A stretch of 64,000 nucleotides of DNA from Dryas octopetala (GCA_963921425.1 OY992838.1:4278001-4342000); one strand, 5' to 3'; positions 10,322 through 22,275 are shown, counted from the stretch's first letter. The notes: generated by a model not told the origin, from the sequence alone. Made by a program: numbers and translations.

Positions 10322-12025
10322 ATGGATGAAGTTCAATATTTCTGGTTCATTTTGCTATTCTTCTTCTTTCTGTTGTTCTCCAGATACATCATACGAAAAC
10401 GTGGCAACCCTCTAACCTTCCCACCAAGCCCACCTGCCATACCAATTATAGGCCATCTCCATCTCCTCAAAAACAAAAAAGAACCACTTCACCAAACTTT
10501 CCACAAACTCTCTCAAAAATACGGTCACATCTTTTTTCTTCGATTGGGGATTCGTAACGTCGTCGTTATCTCCTCCCCAGCTCTAGTTGAAGAATGCTTT
10601 ACAAAGAACAACGATGCCATCTTTGCAAACCGCCCGCGATCACTCGCCGGGAAACATTTGAATTACACTACAAATCAATCGGATTCGCTCCTTATGGGGA
10701 CTACTGGCGTACCCTTTGGCGTCTCACAACCTTAGAGCTCTTCTCCTCAAAGCAACTGAAGGAGGAGCTCTTCTCCGCAAGATTCGTAACATGCTTATCG
10801 ATTTTCGGAAGGAGGAGCTTCATGTATTGGCGTATTGCTAAAGGAGTTGTTTGGCGACTGTAGTACTAGTTGTAGTAATGGAAATTGGGCAGAGGTGGAG
10901 ATGAGACCAAGGCTCAAGAAGCTCGCTTTCAACATCATGATGATGATGATGATAGCAGGCAAGAGGTATTATGGGGAAGATAACGTGCCAGCGGATAGCC
11001 ATGAAGAAGAAGCGAAGCAATTTAGGGATCTGATGAAGGAGATGTTGGCGATTCATGGGATTTCAAATGTGAACGATTTTTTCCCGATTCTTCAGTGGGT
11101 GGATTTTCAAGGGGTGGAGAAAAAGATGGTGTCATTGATGAAGAAGATGGATAAATTCTTCCAAAACCTCATCGACGCGCATCGTAGAATGAGGTGTACT
11201 TCTGATGATGAAGCATGCAACGAGAAGAAGGCAACGTTGATAGATTTAATGTTATCGTTGCAACAGAAAGATCTTGAATTTTACACAGGCGAAACCATCA
11301 AAGGTGTTATACTAGTAAGTATCCCAAACCTCTATGTATATATTTGTTTATAAATATATTATTGATGTTTGTGTTTACTTAAATACATACTTTGGCAAAT
11401 TAATGTTTGCAGACAATAATACGTGCTGGGACTGAATCTTCTTCAACAGCCTTGGAATGGGCAATGTCACTTCTTCTTAATCATCCAGAAGTAATGAAGA
11501 CGGCTCGGGCAGAGATAAAAGCTATTGTTGGACAAGACCGATTGTTGGATGAATCAGACCTTCCCAAATTAGAATACTTACAAAACACAATTACTGAGGC
11601 ATTACGATTATTCCCACTTGCCCCATTTCTTGTGCCACACGCATCATCTGAGGACTGCACGGTTCGTGGTTTTCATATTCCTCAAGGCACAATGTTATTG
11701 ACCAATGCCTGGAGCATTCATAGAGATCCTGAGGTTTGGGAAAATCCAACAAAATTTATGCCAGAGCGATTTCAAAGTGTGAAGTTTAGCGAAGGGTTTA
11801 GGATGATTTCTTTTGGCATTGGCAGACGAGCTTGTCCTGGAGCTGCTTTAGGCAAAAAAGTGATGGGGCTAGTATTAGGAGCTTTGATACAATGCTTTCA
11901 ATGGGAGAAGATTGATGGTGAAGAACTTAACAGAAGCACCAGGGCTTGCCTTGGCAAAAGCTGAGCCCTTCAAGGCTTTGTGCAAACCACATCAAGCCAC
12001 CATCAATTTCCTCTCCACATTTTGA
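10322..12025 (+). pseudogene. CYP81-family P450 pseudogene, near full length
   Basis: It has the same two-exon layout as 3285-6168: exon 1 10322-11314, a short intron (GTAAGT at 11315, AG at 11411-11412), exon 2 from 11413. Hinge, AGTESS, ExxR, PERF and a canonical heme loop (FGIGRRACPG) are recognisable. The frame is broken several times. A one-base loss near 10667 follows GKHLNY, and a second shift lies between about 10755 and 10785 near a repeated GAGCTCTTCTCC. An 8-bp duplication (GTATTGGC, about 10825-10840) then returns the frame, and a deletion near 11933 (about 5 bp relative to the sister gene) misreads the C-terminus. The former stop is at 12023-12025. The lesions look recent because most of the protein is still well conserved. 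Confidence 0.88.
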
Positions 12026-13230
12026 GGCAATTCTGAGGCTAGCAATTTCTAAGAGTCATGCATGAATGATATCCTTATCGGGATTAATATTGTTTGAAAT
12101 CTTTTATTTGAATCCAAATGTAAAGACTATGAGTTTGAACTATACGTTTCAGAATGTGTATTTCACCAACAAAACTATGGAACCCGGTATGTTGGGCCTA
12201 TTGTGTCCGTCTTACCCGTTTTGAATTTTTAAAAGTATTAAAGCTTGAAAGGGTGAATTACACAAATACCCCTTAAAGTTGAATGTGTTTAATCATAGTC
12301 TCTTACATCTTCTAATTTTACACCGTAACTATCTCAAGTTTAATTTTTTTTGCACATAATCCCCTTCTGTCAAATATTTGTTAATAAGATGCTAACATCA
12401 TCACAATAAATTTTGAAAATGACAAACCTTACTTAAATAATAGCACTAATATATCCCTATTGTTTACATGTCCAACACCAAAATTTAATTCCTCACCCTA
12501 AGAAAAAAAATCCAATTCCTCAAATGAAATTATGATTCTCTATCAGCTATAATCTGACTAAACTTTCAAACCGCCATTTGGGTTTGAGTAATTCTATTCT
12601 CTTTTGCTTTGTTAACCACTCTTTTTGAAAATTCCAATTACACGTACTGTGAAAGTTGAAAAAAATAATTAAAATAAAAAACCACCCCACCCAGTAAGCA
12701 ACCACACCATCATTGCCATCGTTGGCGCTCTCTCTTCCTCTCTGATAAAATCCAACTAACTGAAAACTAATTAACAATGAGAGTAGTAACTCAAACCCTT
12801 ATAAACTACTATGTAAGATTATGTTTTTTTAATGTGGGATAACACTCCATATTTTCACTCTCTTTTTCCTTACTTTTTTTTTTTTTCTCTTTCTCCTTTC
12901 CTCACGGGACCATCATGGGTGGTCGGCAATCCCAAGGACCAGGACTATAGAATTTGCTAAATTATAAAACGGTATTATAAACGTTATGGAAGGGAGAGGA
13001 GCCCAATTGACAAAAAGAGCGACCCAATATATATTCAAAGGGCCCAGTCCAAATCCAAGAGCCCAACCAACCGACAGCCCGAAAATTAAATAAATAAGAA
13101 CAAAAAGGTGAACCGTCAAACATTTCAATATCAGCTCTCGCTGTCCAGTGTGTCCAGTGTCCACCATCAGAGAGAAGTATAACTTCTAAGGTAACCCATC
13201 CTTTTAACTTTAAAATTTTAATCTTACCCA
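12026..13230. other. Intergenic spacer before the WPP gene
   Basis: No supported gene. 12026-12130 is former P450 3' UTR. Near 13025-13080 there are several GGCCCA/GCCCAA motifs of the kind seen in promoters of growth-related plant genes. Open frames here are weak and unlike known proteins. Confidence 0.5.
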
Positions 13231-13232
13231 TC

Positions 13233-13242
13233 TATATATAAG
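13233..13242 (+). promoter_or_regulatory. Probable TATA box of the WPP gene
   Basis: TATATATAAG about 115 bases before the ATG at 13356. Position and sequence fit a plant TATA box. Confidence 0.55.
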
Positions 13243-13355
13243 TAGGCCCACACACACTGGATTCCTCCACCCTCACATTTGAATTCACACCAAGATTTTC
13301 TCATTTCTTCAATTTTCGAAGTCCTAATTAAATTCCTTCTCCGTTGCGTTTCAAA

Positions 13356-13883
13356 ATGTCCGACTCAGAAAACACCGCACCGCCACCACCACCAGACCAG
13401 AGCTCAGCCATGGAGCCCGAACCCCAACAGCAGCTCCACCACCAAGACCCACAGACTCACAAGCCGCCGAGCTCGCTCACGTCCTTCAGCATATGGCCGC
13501 CGACACAGCGCACCCGCGACGCCGTCGTGAACCGTTTGATCGAGACGCTGACCACGCCCTCCCCTCTCTCGAAGCGCTACGGTACCATGTCGGCCGACGA
13601 GGCCTTCTCCGCCGCCCGCCTTATCGAGGACGACGCCTTCGCCGCGGCCGGTGGCTCCGCCGCCACCGAGGAGGACGGGATTCAGATCCTGCAGGTCTAC
13701 TCCAAGGAAATCAGTAAGCGCATGCTCGACACCGTCAAGACCAGGACCGCCGCCAACGCCGCCTCTGGTTCCGCTGCTGAAAACGGAGCGTCGGAGGAGA
13801 CCGCCGGGACTCCGAGCCCCGCCGAGGACTCTGCCACTACTTCCCACAGTGAGGAAGATAAGACCGAAACGTCCTCTGATTGA
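13356..13883 (+). CDS. WPP-domain protein (MFP1 attachment factor 1-like)
   Basis: A single-exon gene of 175 residues. The ATG at 13356 is the first in-frame methionine and gives the expected N-terminus. A proline- and glutamine-rich leader (1-40) is followed by the WPP domain: FSIWPPT at 44-50, then a conserved helical block including TLTTPSPLSKRYG (about 64-76), DEAFSAARLIEDDAF (81-95) and ILQVYSKEISKRML (111-124). The tail is low-complexity Ala/Ser/Glu. WPP/MAF1 proteins are plant-specific, bind the nuclear envelope and Golgi, interact with MFP1 and with WIT/WIP proteins, and their domain resembles the targeting domain of plant RanGAP. Length and domain order match the family. GC content rises sharply within the coding region compared with its flanks. 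Confidence 0.93.
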   Translation: MSDSENTAPPPPPDQSSAMEPEPQQQLHHQDPQTHKPPSSLTSFSIWPPTQRTRDAVVNRLIETLTTPSPLSKRYGTMSADEAFSAARLIEDDAFAAAGGSAATEEDGIQILQVYSKEISKRMLDTVKTRTAANAASGSAAENGASEETAGTPSPAEDSATTSHSEEDKTETSSD

Positions 13884-16800
13884 TCTCTCCATGTCTGCTA
13901 GGGCACTTTTAGGGTTTTATATCTAGGGCTTCTATATATCGAGATCTATTTCGTATTAAATATGGATTTCTTGTGATGCCTATATTATAATAACCTTCTC
14001 ATTTAAAAATATTTAGGTGGTATTATCGCAATGCGCTTCGATTTTCTCTGTTTTATATCATGTGGGTTTCTGTTGAGTATTGATCTGCTTTGTTGGGAGA
14101 TGTTCATGCTAAAAGTTATGAAGAAGTGGATGCATTTTGAATTGAGAAATTCATGAAGATTTTCCTTCTTTACTGCTATTTTCTTTTTCTAGCTTGCTTG
14201 TGCTTTTCGTCCTTATTTCAGTAGTTGAGCCTAAATTACAATGCGCGACTCAAATTGTCTGTTTTATTGTGGTTATATTCTGTGCATATTAGGGAGAAAA
14301 CCGAGTAGAGAAGAGTTACTCTGCACCTAATATTTGTTTTGTGTGTAATGTTATTGCATCATGAAGCATGTATTTGACCATTTTAAATATGTGAGGTAGG
14401 GGTGTTTCCTACTATGATGAATTTGATTAATGCATCATAATCTTGTGAGACGATTGTCAATATGATAGGATTGCAGTGGTATGCTTGAGAGTTCATCAGA
14501 ACCTTTCTTTGTTGAATTTTTCCTTAGGATCAGAAGTAGTCATTTTGTAGTTTTTTATGTTTCATTTTCGCAAACCAAGTTGATATTCCTCACAATTTGA
14601 AGAACTTTTTTCCTTTGGCCTGGAAAACCCCTTATTTTACAGGACTGAAATTTCTATTCAAATAAATGTATAGGATATCTTTTTCAAAAGGACCAAGGTT
14701 CCTCTTCTTTTCTTTGGGGGGTCAAGTTGAGCTCTCAGAGTAAGTAATATTGGCTAATGTTGCTCATCTACTTATTTTGTTAACTATGATGAAGAAGTAA
14801 TGAAAATAGGTGATTCCTTAGTGCATCTAATCTTTATAGGGCAACAAATATCCCTACATTTTCACACTAAACACTAACATGCACTAGCTAGTTTCAATAA
14901 ATCCAAGAAAAATTAGCTACTGGGAGAAGGTGAAAAAGACTAAGAAGTTGGATGGCTAGAAGGTCTTGTCATTGCTAGAAATCTTTCTAATGTTCACACC
15001 CCAGAGAGAATAGGCAATTTGTTGCCCTGTAAATTTGAGTTTTTTGCATTTTTGTGAATTAGGTTGAGGAAGTAATGAAAATAGGTGATTCTTTAATGCA
15101 TCTAATCTTTGGACTAGCTCCAGTTTGTCTCTTGGATTGATATTGTGTATAGTTTTTTCTATTAGCTAAAAGGATTTTGTTGGCCTTGATGATCACTTGT
15201 AAGTTTCTGCATTGTAACTTGCTCTTTTTTTTATTTTTCGTTCTCTTGAGAGTACAATGATTAAACATGTGCTACATGGTTTATGCGGTTCTGCATCAAA
15301 GCTTTAAAGATGTATTATGTGAAGAAAATGCCTCGCTCATTTCCTGATTATTCTATACCTCCTTAATTATTTCTTTGTGCATTTTGGTATAGGTATTTTC
15401 ATCCTCCATCCCCAAGACAACTACATCTTGAAATTTGAAATGCTCTCCATGATGTGTTTAGTGGTTAGACCTAGCTCTCCCTTATTCACCCCTTCTTTGT
15501 CATGCATTATCTTCGTTCATCTGTGGCGGAACATTACTAATGTTTTTGAGAACTGATTTCATTTTTGAACAAATACATTGGGCATTTTGCTCTGAAAGAT
15601 AGGCTTGAGGCATTATCAGGAAACCTTATGAGGATATCTCTACTAGCATTAAGGATATTGCTGGTGATTTGAGGTCCTGTTGTGTGTGCTACTCTGGTCA
15701 TCTATGCTACAACCTTTGCCCTCATCATTGCTAGTACTTCTTTTTGGCTAGTATGTGTTCCTCCCAGCACACATGTTTTTGAATTACTTTTGAATGGCCT
15801 TTGGACTTATAGTATGTGGATTATGCTGCCTAATGAATTTTCATGAAATAGAATTTGAGATGTAATTTTCACAAGGTGATCTGAATTTGAGATCTTGTCC
15901 ACCCCATAAATTAGGTGATGCAATAGATGTTACTTGCTGCAATATTAATTGTTTTAAATATTAGATAGATGATTAAATTCTGTCAGTGAAATGATTTTTT
16001 TGTCTTCCCTCATTTCTTGTAATGAATGTTCTCTTTTGGAAAAATTGGTAGAACCGTTGGTACTTTCATTTGCTCCTAATTATGGGAGTTGGTAATTAGA
16101 GCAAGCCAGGGGACCTGCCAAATTTATACAATTATACTTCAAGTATCAGTTCTTAAAGAATTTCTGCAGAACGTTTCTCATGGTCCATACAATACAGAAA
16201 ATAATAAAATATATATATATATATATAATGTTCACATGTCCTAAACAAAAATTTATTAACATAGAAAATATTTTTAACGCTGTGAAAAGAAATACTAATA
16301 GACCAATAATTAGTTTAACAGTAGATCTTTTATTCTCTTCCTGCATTTTGATGAGTGTCAAAGTTGGAACACTTGTCGTTATCTCGTAGGTGGGTGGGGG
16401 TAGGTGTTAACTTGAGACATATAAACACCATGGTTTGATTCCTTCATTGATCTTCGGGTTTGGGCTACTGCGAGAGGTAGTCTTCTTGAGAATTCAACTT
16501 TGGTGACTCCAACTTTTTTAAACTTTCCATGACTTTCATTCATATGCTTGTGAATGGTGATGACCATATATACTAGTCTTTGACGGAACATAGAAGGAAC
16601 CCTGCAACAAGTGTCTTTGAGGCTGATTGAAGCTTGTTTTATTCACACCAATTCAAAGCAATAACTTTAGCAATTAAGAAACATGGAATTTTTATTTTTA
16701 TTTTATATATTTCCCAATTTCTGCACTGAAAAAGTAGAAAATATGGAACTCCTTTATGGTACATCTATTTCCATTTCTGGAATGTCCAACTCGCTCATAA

Positions 16801-17329
16801 ATCCCAAGCCAAATTTGAAATCCTAAACTGCAAACCTCGAACTCGAACCCCAAATGAAAAACGAGGTCAACAATTAATGATGGTTGTATTAAATGTGAAA
16901 ATCTGTGCCTCTGTCCTTTTTGATCGTATTTGACTTCAAGTGAAGGAGTTGCTGATAATAATTGTAATTAGCTAGTGGCATTTTCTTCAGTCTTACCAAA
17001 CCCATAAATTTTTTTTTCTTCATGAATATATGAAAAGAAAAAGAAAAAGGTCTTCTTTCCATGAATATATGAACAGCCAACCTTACAAGTTCATGAGCAA
17101 TAAGCAATGATACCCCAATTGGAGCTTAAACTAACAACAAGCCTAAAGCCTAAATCTGTATTGGAAACTGTCTAATTTTGTCATTGTATCAGCTAACACT
17201 GAAAAATTACATGTTTGTGACCATATCTAAGTATACAAATCCTAAAAACAAGATCCAAGTCACACCTTTGTGCATCATGAACATGAAAAATCAAACTAAG
17301 AACAAAAGAATGAGAGAGACCGAACTAGA
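13884..17329. other. Long intergenic spacer, no gene recognised
   Basis: No coding sequence can be supported over 3.4 kb. A phrase of about 47 bases (AAGTAATGAAAATAGGTGAT onward) occurs at 14793 and again at 15069, a loose direct repeat about 275 bases apart. An AT microsatellite lies at about 16207-16229. A 3' UTR for the WPP gene presumably occupies the first few hundred bases. Confidence 0.45.
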
Positions 17330-17641
17330 CTAATGGCCAGGGCCTTTTTTGCTGGGTCCAGAGGCCAATCTAAACGCCAAGCTCCTCACTGGATGACGAG
17401 TGGTACTACTGCTGGAGTTGTAATTAGAAGAAACTGCAAAGCTAGCCATTCCTGCAGCTACCTCCTCAGCCCCATCACCCTGTTTGCAACCACCACCACC
17501 ACTACTGTCACTGCTTGACGTTGATCTAAGGGCTCTGCAATCAACTTGAACAAACTCTGTTGACAAAATCAGAATCGTTAGTCCCAACACAAACCACACG
17601 CAATTGGTTGATGTTGTTGAGCTCCTCTTCATGACCGACAT
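17330..17641 (-). CDS. PIP-family secreted signalling peptide precursor
   Basis: A 103-residue precursor on the minus strand. Residues 1-35 contain a hydrophobic signal segment (about 14-30), a variable Ser/Gly-rich region follows, and the C-terminus is SGPSKKGPGH (94-103) preceded by RLA. This is the SGPSxxGxGH signature of PAMP-induced secreted peptides (PIP/PIPL). In Arabidopsis, PIP1 is released from the C-terminus and amplifies immune responses through the receptor kinase RLK7. The peptide region ends exactly at the stop codon, as in the family. Two other precursors with the same signature lie at 22598 and 35069. A mature peptide with hydroxylated prolines is expected by family analogy only. 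Confidence 0.88.
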   Translation of the reverse strand: MSVMKRSSTTSTNCVWFVLGLTILILSTEFVQVDCRALRSTSSSDSSGGGGCKQGDGAEEVAAGMASFAVSSNYNSSSSTTRHPVRSLAFRLASGPSKKGPGH

Positions 17642-17727
17642 GTTTGATTAACGCAATCTTTCTTTTTCTGATTTGGGTTTTTTCTGACTTGGGTTCTGTG
17701 TGTCAAAAGCCAGAGGACTACCCACTT

Positions 17728-17737
17728 GTATATATAG
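17728..17737 (-). promoter_or_regulatory. Probable TATA box of the 17.6-kb PIP gene
   Basis: CTATATATAC on the minus strand, about 87 bases before the ATG at 17641. Confidence 0.6.
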
Positions 17738-18115
17738 TAGTGGTACTACAAGGCATTTGGTTGCTGATGATGACGGTGTAGTTGGGTCATTACAGGATGT
17801 TTGACTTAGCCTTTTGGAGGAGGGGAGGTGAGCTTTTACTTTGAAATTGTTTGTGCTGTTGGAATTTGACTTTATAACCAAACCCAAGTACGTCTTCATA
17901 TACACTACATGAAGTCGCAGAGGAAAAAGAAGAGGAAAGTAGCTATGTATGTGTATGTGTGTCTCTCCAAAATCTAATTAAAGGGTTATGAGTATGAGCT
18001 TTTTGCATGGTCGATCACGTTCCCCGCCAATTTCCAAATGGGTTCACACCGTCTGTGATCTAACGCGTGCGTACGTGTTACCATCTGTCACGCGGTGTGC
18101 TCCATCTCTTTATTC
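17738..18115. other. Upstream region of the 17.6-kb PIP gene
   Basis: No gene. It contains the TTGACTTAGCC and GTTGGGTCATTAC stretches near 17780-17815. TTGAC is a W-box core, consistent with but not proof of WRKY control. Confidence 0.35.
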
Positions 18116-18241
18116 TTATTTTCATGAAAATGAATGACAGCCAATATGAGGGGACAATCAAATTATAAAACACAGTATTTATTTTCATGAAAATGAATGA
18201 CAGCCAATATGAGGGGACAATCAAATTATAAAACACAGTAT
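18116..18241. repeat. 63-bp perfect tandem duplication
   Basis: Two identical adjacent copies (18116-18178 and 18179-18241) of a unit beginning TTATTTTCATGAAAATGAAT. No differences were seen between copies, so it is either very recent or an assembly artefact. Confidence 0.92.
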
Positions 18242-18388
18242 TTGTTCAGACATGGCATGTATGACATACATGTACTTTTTTTGAAATGAAACATTTTCTT
18301 TGTTCAACTGTCCCTATCTGAAGTATATAAATCAGACGGTGAAAAGTGGGGCAGAGGAAGGAACATAGATTTTCAAAATTAAACTTAA

Positions 18389-18898
18389 AAGAAGAAATTA
18401 CAAATTTGGTCAACTTATTTTATACATAGTTCAATTTTTGTCAACGATCTTTTAAGTTATGATTTTAAATCTTTTTTGTTGTGTTTTCTTCAATTATAAT
18501 TGAATTATAAGTTATGTATCATCATTTCTTAGTCATAGGAACCAATTTAGAGTATTATAATCAAAGATAATTGAAGTTTGGTGAAGTTTGAAAATTTTTT
18601 TAAGAAAAATTGGTAGTTTCAGGTACTCTGCTTTGAGGCCAATTATCTTAAGTTTTAGAACTCCGATTTGAATGATCTTTATATGGTTGTAAAAAAGAGA
18701 TACATAGCTTTAAAACAAGTATATATTTGCATAATTTGGCTAAGATTTGATAGGGTAAAAAGCGAGACAAATTTGAGAAAAAAATTTAGACTTTTATTGA
18801 ACAAATAGAACAATTAGTGGACCAAAACAGAACTTAAAAAAGATCGTGGACCAAAATTGAATTACATAAAATAAGTGGACCAAATCTGTAATTTTTTC
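18389..18898. mobile_element. Mutator-like MITE (510 bp)
   Basis: The ends are inverted repeats of about 75 bp. The left arm reads AGAAGAAATTACAAATTTGG and the right arm, read inward on the other strand, AGAAAAAATTACAGATTTGG; both continue with GTC-CACTTATTTTAT and CACGATCTTTT-like phrases. The 10-bp sequence TTAAACTTAA flanks it on both sides (18379-18388 and 18899-18908), matching the 9-10 bp target duplication of Mutator-type elements. No coding capacity. Confidence 0.8.
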
Positions 18899-18908
18899 TT
18901 AAACTTAA

Positions 18909-21487
18909 TTCTCCACTAAAGTGTTAATATTATGTTACATTCAAGAGTACGTCCTTTTAAAATGTTAAGAACTTAAGACTAAATATTTTGGATTTTGGGT
19001 TTAATATTTAAAATTTATATTAAAAAGATAATTAAATAGAAATGGATTTGAGCTCTTAAAAAACAGGGATATGCCTATCTTTACTTCAGTCTTGTTTTGG
19101 GTGCTTTTCAAAGCAGGGCGTTCAAAGGGAGGCACTAGTATGTGCAAGAATTTCAACAATCCCTTTTCAAGAGCATGCTCTTATATCCTTTCAGTGTGGA
19201 AGACCACATGGAGATTTTCCAGTTCCCATTTCACAGACAAAAAAGAATGAGGAGTGGGTATATATGAAACCGTGACCAGGTCTACCATTGAGCGCATATA
19301 GCAAACTTGGACAATTTTGATCTTCCAAGCCATGACACCAGATGTTAGGTAGCTGTCACTATTATAATATGCCACGCATACCCAATTGCTTTATACATAA
19401 AATGCAGATCGTTTGCTGAGTCGTGTATCAGTATCTATTGCCTTGCGCGACAATTAATTATGACAATTGCATAGTGTCAATAGGGCACAAAATACGAACT
19501 AGTTGAGAAATTGTGCTACCTACACTAATCAATATTTCCCATTCACATGTACATATCAGCAAAAAGAAATTAAGAGAATGCTACTAGTTGGGCAGAAAAA
19601 GGCTTTGCAGTGGACACAGATAGCGTGACAAACACATCTTATATATATATAGCTTGCGTCTGGTTTTGGGGTTCATGTTGATATCAAACTTATTCCTAAT
19701 GACCTAATCAGCTTGATTTTGATTAAAAATGCATTTCCAATATCTATTTTTCATCCGAAATAGAATCTCTATTGATCTTTTTAGTGTTGATCTTGTGCTT
19801 ATATTCAAAATTATACGTCATTTTTTAGTTTAAGCACAAGATCAACCTAAAAAAAGATTAGCAAATAATCCAAACTCCTTTCTTCCCCAGCTGCTTATGT
19901 GTCAAACTCCACCAACTTGCCAAGATATCAACTTGGCAAGATATGCAGAGCATAAGAGGAATTACACATCCTTGCATGGTTCACTAAATTGGGGATAATT
20001 GGATCACAAAATCTTTGTTTAATTTCTTAACAAGGCAGATCAGACAAAAAAATGCATATAAAATGTTATTAACTTGCACCCTACTTCTCGCATATATCAC
20101 GTGTACCCTAATCACATGAGCCTTTGTGCATCTTGCCATCTTAGTGATTTATATAGCTATTAGCTTGCAATATATATAATGGCCATGGCAAATTGCCTGG
20201 CAATCCCACTCGTGACTCATGAGGTTGATATAAAAGTGGACTTTGAAATCTTAAATATTGCTACTTATTGCGAGTGTCAATGCAATGTGTATCATATGCA
20301 ACATAAAATACTGACTTGACTTGTTTTCCAAAAAAAAATAATAATAATAATAACGACTTGTTAGATGCCAAATATAGGAATATAGCATATTATAAACATC
20401 AACATATTAAATATGGCTCGTAATCGAGCTTCTATCTTCCATTAATTGTACATCAATATTGAATGGTGAGGTAGAAGTTAGAGCATATATGACGAAGAGT
20501 TAATACATGTGAATTATCTGTTTTGATAAAATGTAAAAGTTAGAGAATTTAATTCAAAACCAAATGACGATGAGTAGAGTGACCGAACCAATATCTTATG
20601 TATCATTATGCAAGGCTATGAATTAGATTTTATTCTCAACACAACCAACACGATGGTCTAGTATGTGATAAATATGTCAAGCAAGGACGGCCACCGCAAT
20701 TGAGGACTAGGGGCCATCATCCGGCAGCCTAAGAATATAAGACATTTCCCAGTTGGACAAGCTACCATATATTTCATGGTGTGCTGCTGCTTGCCTAAAC
20801 CAAACCCATACATGCCCGTTGACATTTTTTATCATTCACGGGCTCAGATATAAGTTATATAACTAATACCATTATGATTAACTGAGATTTTCGATGTAAA
20901 CATCCAAACAAATCTGAAATCTCATCAAATTCCTTATTCATATTTTATTGTGAACCCAGAATGCATGTTAATTTACATGCTATATAATAATGACAAACCA
21001 AATACACGTATGAAACGTTAATTTAATCTCTAATTGGACAAAAATTTGTGGCTCTTATTATATTATTAGCAATAATTATAGCCTCTGAGTTGGGCAATTA
21101 TTGATTACATTCATTTAGTTATAGAAATGAATTGACCCCAGTTTAAGCATACCTCACGCCACTTTCTTTCTTCTTCTTTTCTTTTTTTGGGGAGGGATGT
21201 TGGTCAGAAGAATTTCCAAACTAAGAGTGAATGAACTTCAAATTAAAGTTCAAACTCTGCCACTTTGCTAGAGTTATGAGCTCGAAATAAGCAGGTTGTA
21301 CTGAAGCTAATAGAAATTTCTAAAAATGTGGTGGATTAGAATATTGTAAATTGAAAAATTAAGATGCCTTTTTTTTTTTAATTCGATCTTGTCAATTGAA
21401 AAGATGCCTTTTTTTTTTTGTTGGTTTTTTTTTTTTTTTTTTGGTCTGATTATTTTTTGTTGGTTGAAAATCTATGCCTATTGCATA
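18909..21487. other. Intergenic spacer, no gene recognised
   Basis: AT-rich and without a supportable gene. A 16-bp perfect inverted repeat (GTTGATCTTGTGCTTA at about 19786, complement at about 19831-19846) forms a stem with a loop of about 29 bases. An AAT run is at 20338-20353 and several T runs at 21370-21442. Confidence 0.45.
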
Positions 21488-21488
21488 T

Positions 21489-22275
21489 TGATAGAATTAG
21501 AGCATCCAACCCAAAACCAATTGCTCCACATTACTCTCAACACGCCCCTCCACATTACTCTCAACACGCCCCCGCACGTGTGGCGATATTTTTGAGCCTT
21601 ACACGTGAACAAATTGTATTGGGTGACGTGGGAGCACGTGTGGCCGTTGGGCCTTACACGCGAATAACCAAGCTCTGATACCATGATAGAATTAGAGCAT
21701 CCAACCCAAAACCAATTGGCAATGGGTGGAGAGGCCCAAGACTTATAAGCACATATGTTAAGCCTTAGTTTTCCGATGTGGGACATTGCTCCACATTACT
21801 CTCAACACGCCCCCGCACGTGTGGCGATATTTTTGAGCCTTACACGTGAACAAATTGTATTGGGTGACGTGGGAGCACGTGTGGCCGTTGGGCCTTACAC
21901 GCGAATAACCAAGCTCTGATACCATGATAGAATTAGAGCATCCAACCCAAAACCAATTGGCAATGGGTGGAGAGGCCCAAGACTTATAAGCACATATGTT
22001 AAGCCTTAGTTTTCCGATGTGGGACATTGCTCCACATTACTCTCAACACGCCCCCGCACGTGTGGCGATATTTTTGAGCCTTACACGTGAACAAATTGTA
22101 TTGGGTGACGTGGGAGCACGTGTGGCCGTTGGGCCTTACACGCGAATAACCAAGCTCTGATACCATGATAGAATTAGAGCATCCAACCCAAAACTAATTG
22201 GCAATGGGTGGAGAGGCCCAAGACTTATAAGCACATATGTTAAGCCTTAGTTTTCCGATGTGGGACATTGCTCCA
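21489..22275 (-). mobile_element. Tandem TRIM/SMART-like LTR mini-retrotransposon array
   Basis: Three near-identical 241-bp periods plus a shortened first repeat. Read on the minus strand, each period is an LTR of 110-124 bp ending in ATTCTATCA, then TGGTATCAGAGC (the usual primer-binding site complementary to initiator tRNA-Met), then about 117 bp of internal sequence ending in a G-rich tract GCGGGGGCG just before TGTTGAG, where the next LTR starts. LTRs on the plus strand: 21489-21566 (internally deleted), 21684-21807, 21925-22048, 22166-22275. No protein is encoded. Small LTRs, PBS and polypurine tract define a TRIM/SMART-type element. The LTR-internal-LTR-internal ladder suggests unequal LTR recombination. 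Open frames across it are spurious. Confidence 0.85.

Noticed and set aside
13404..13892. Long open frame opposite the WPP gene
   Set aside because: It is a GC-rich antisense shadow of the WPP coding sequence with no recognisable domain.
21478..22027. Repeated open frames on the minus strand across the 241-bp repeats
   Set aside because: They follow the TRIM period, cross LTR and primer-binding sequences, and match no protein family.
21489..22275. CRISPR-like repeat array
   Set aside because: The genome is a plant, the period is 241 bp without spacers, and the units carry LTR, primer-binding and polypurine features.
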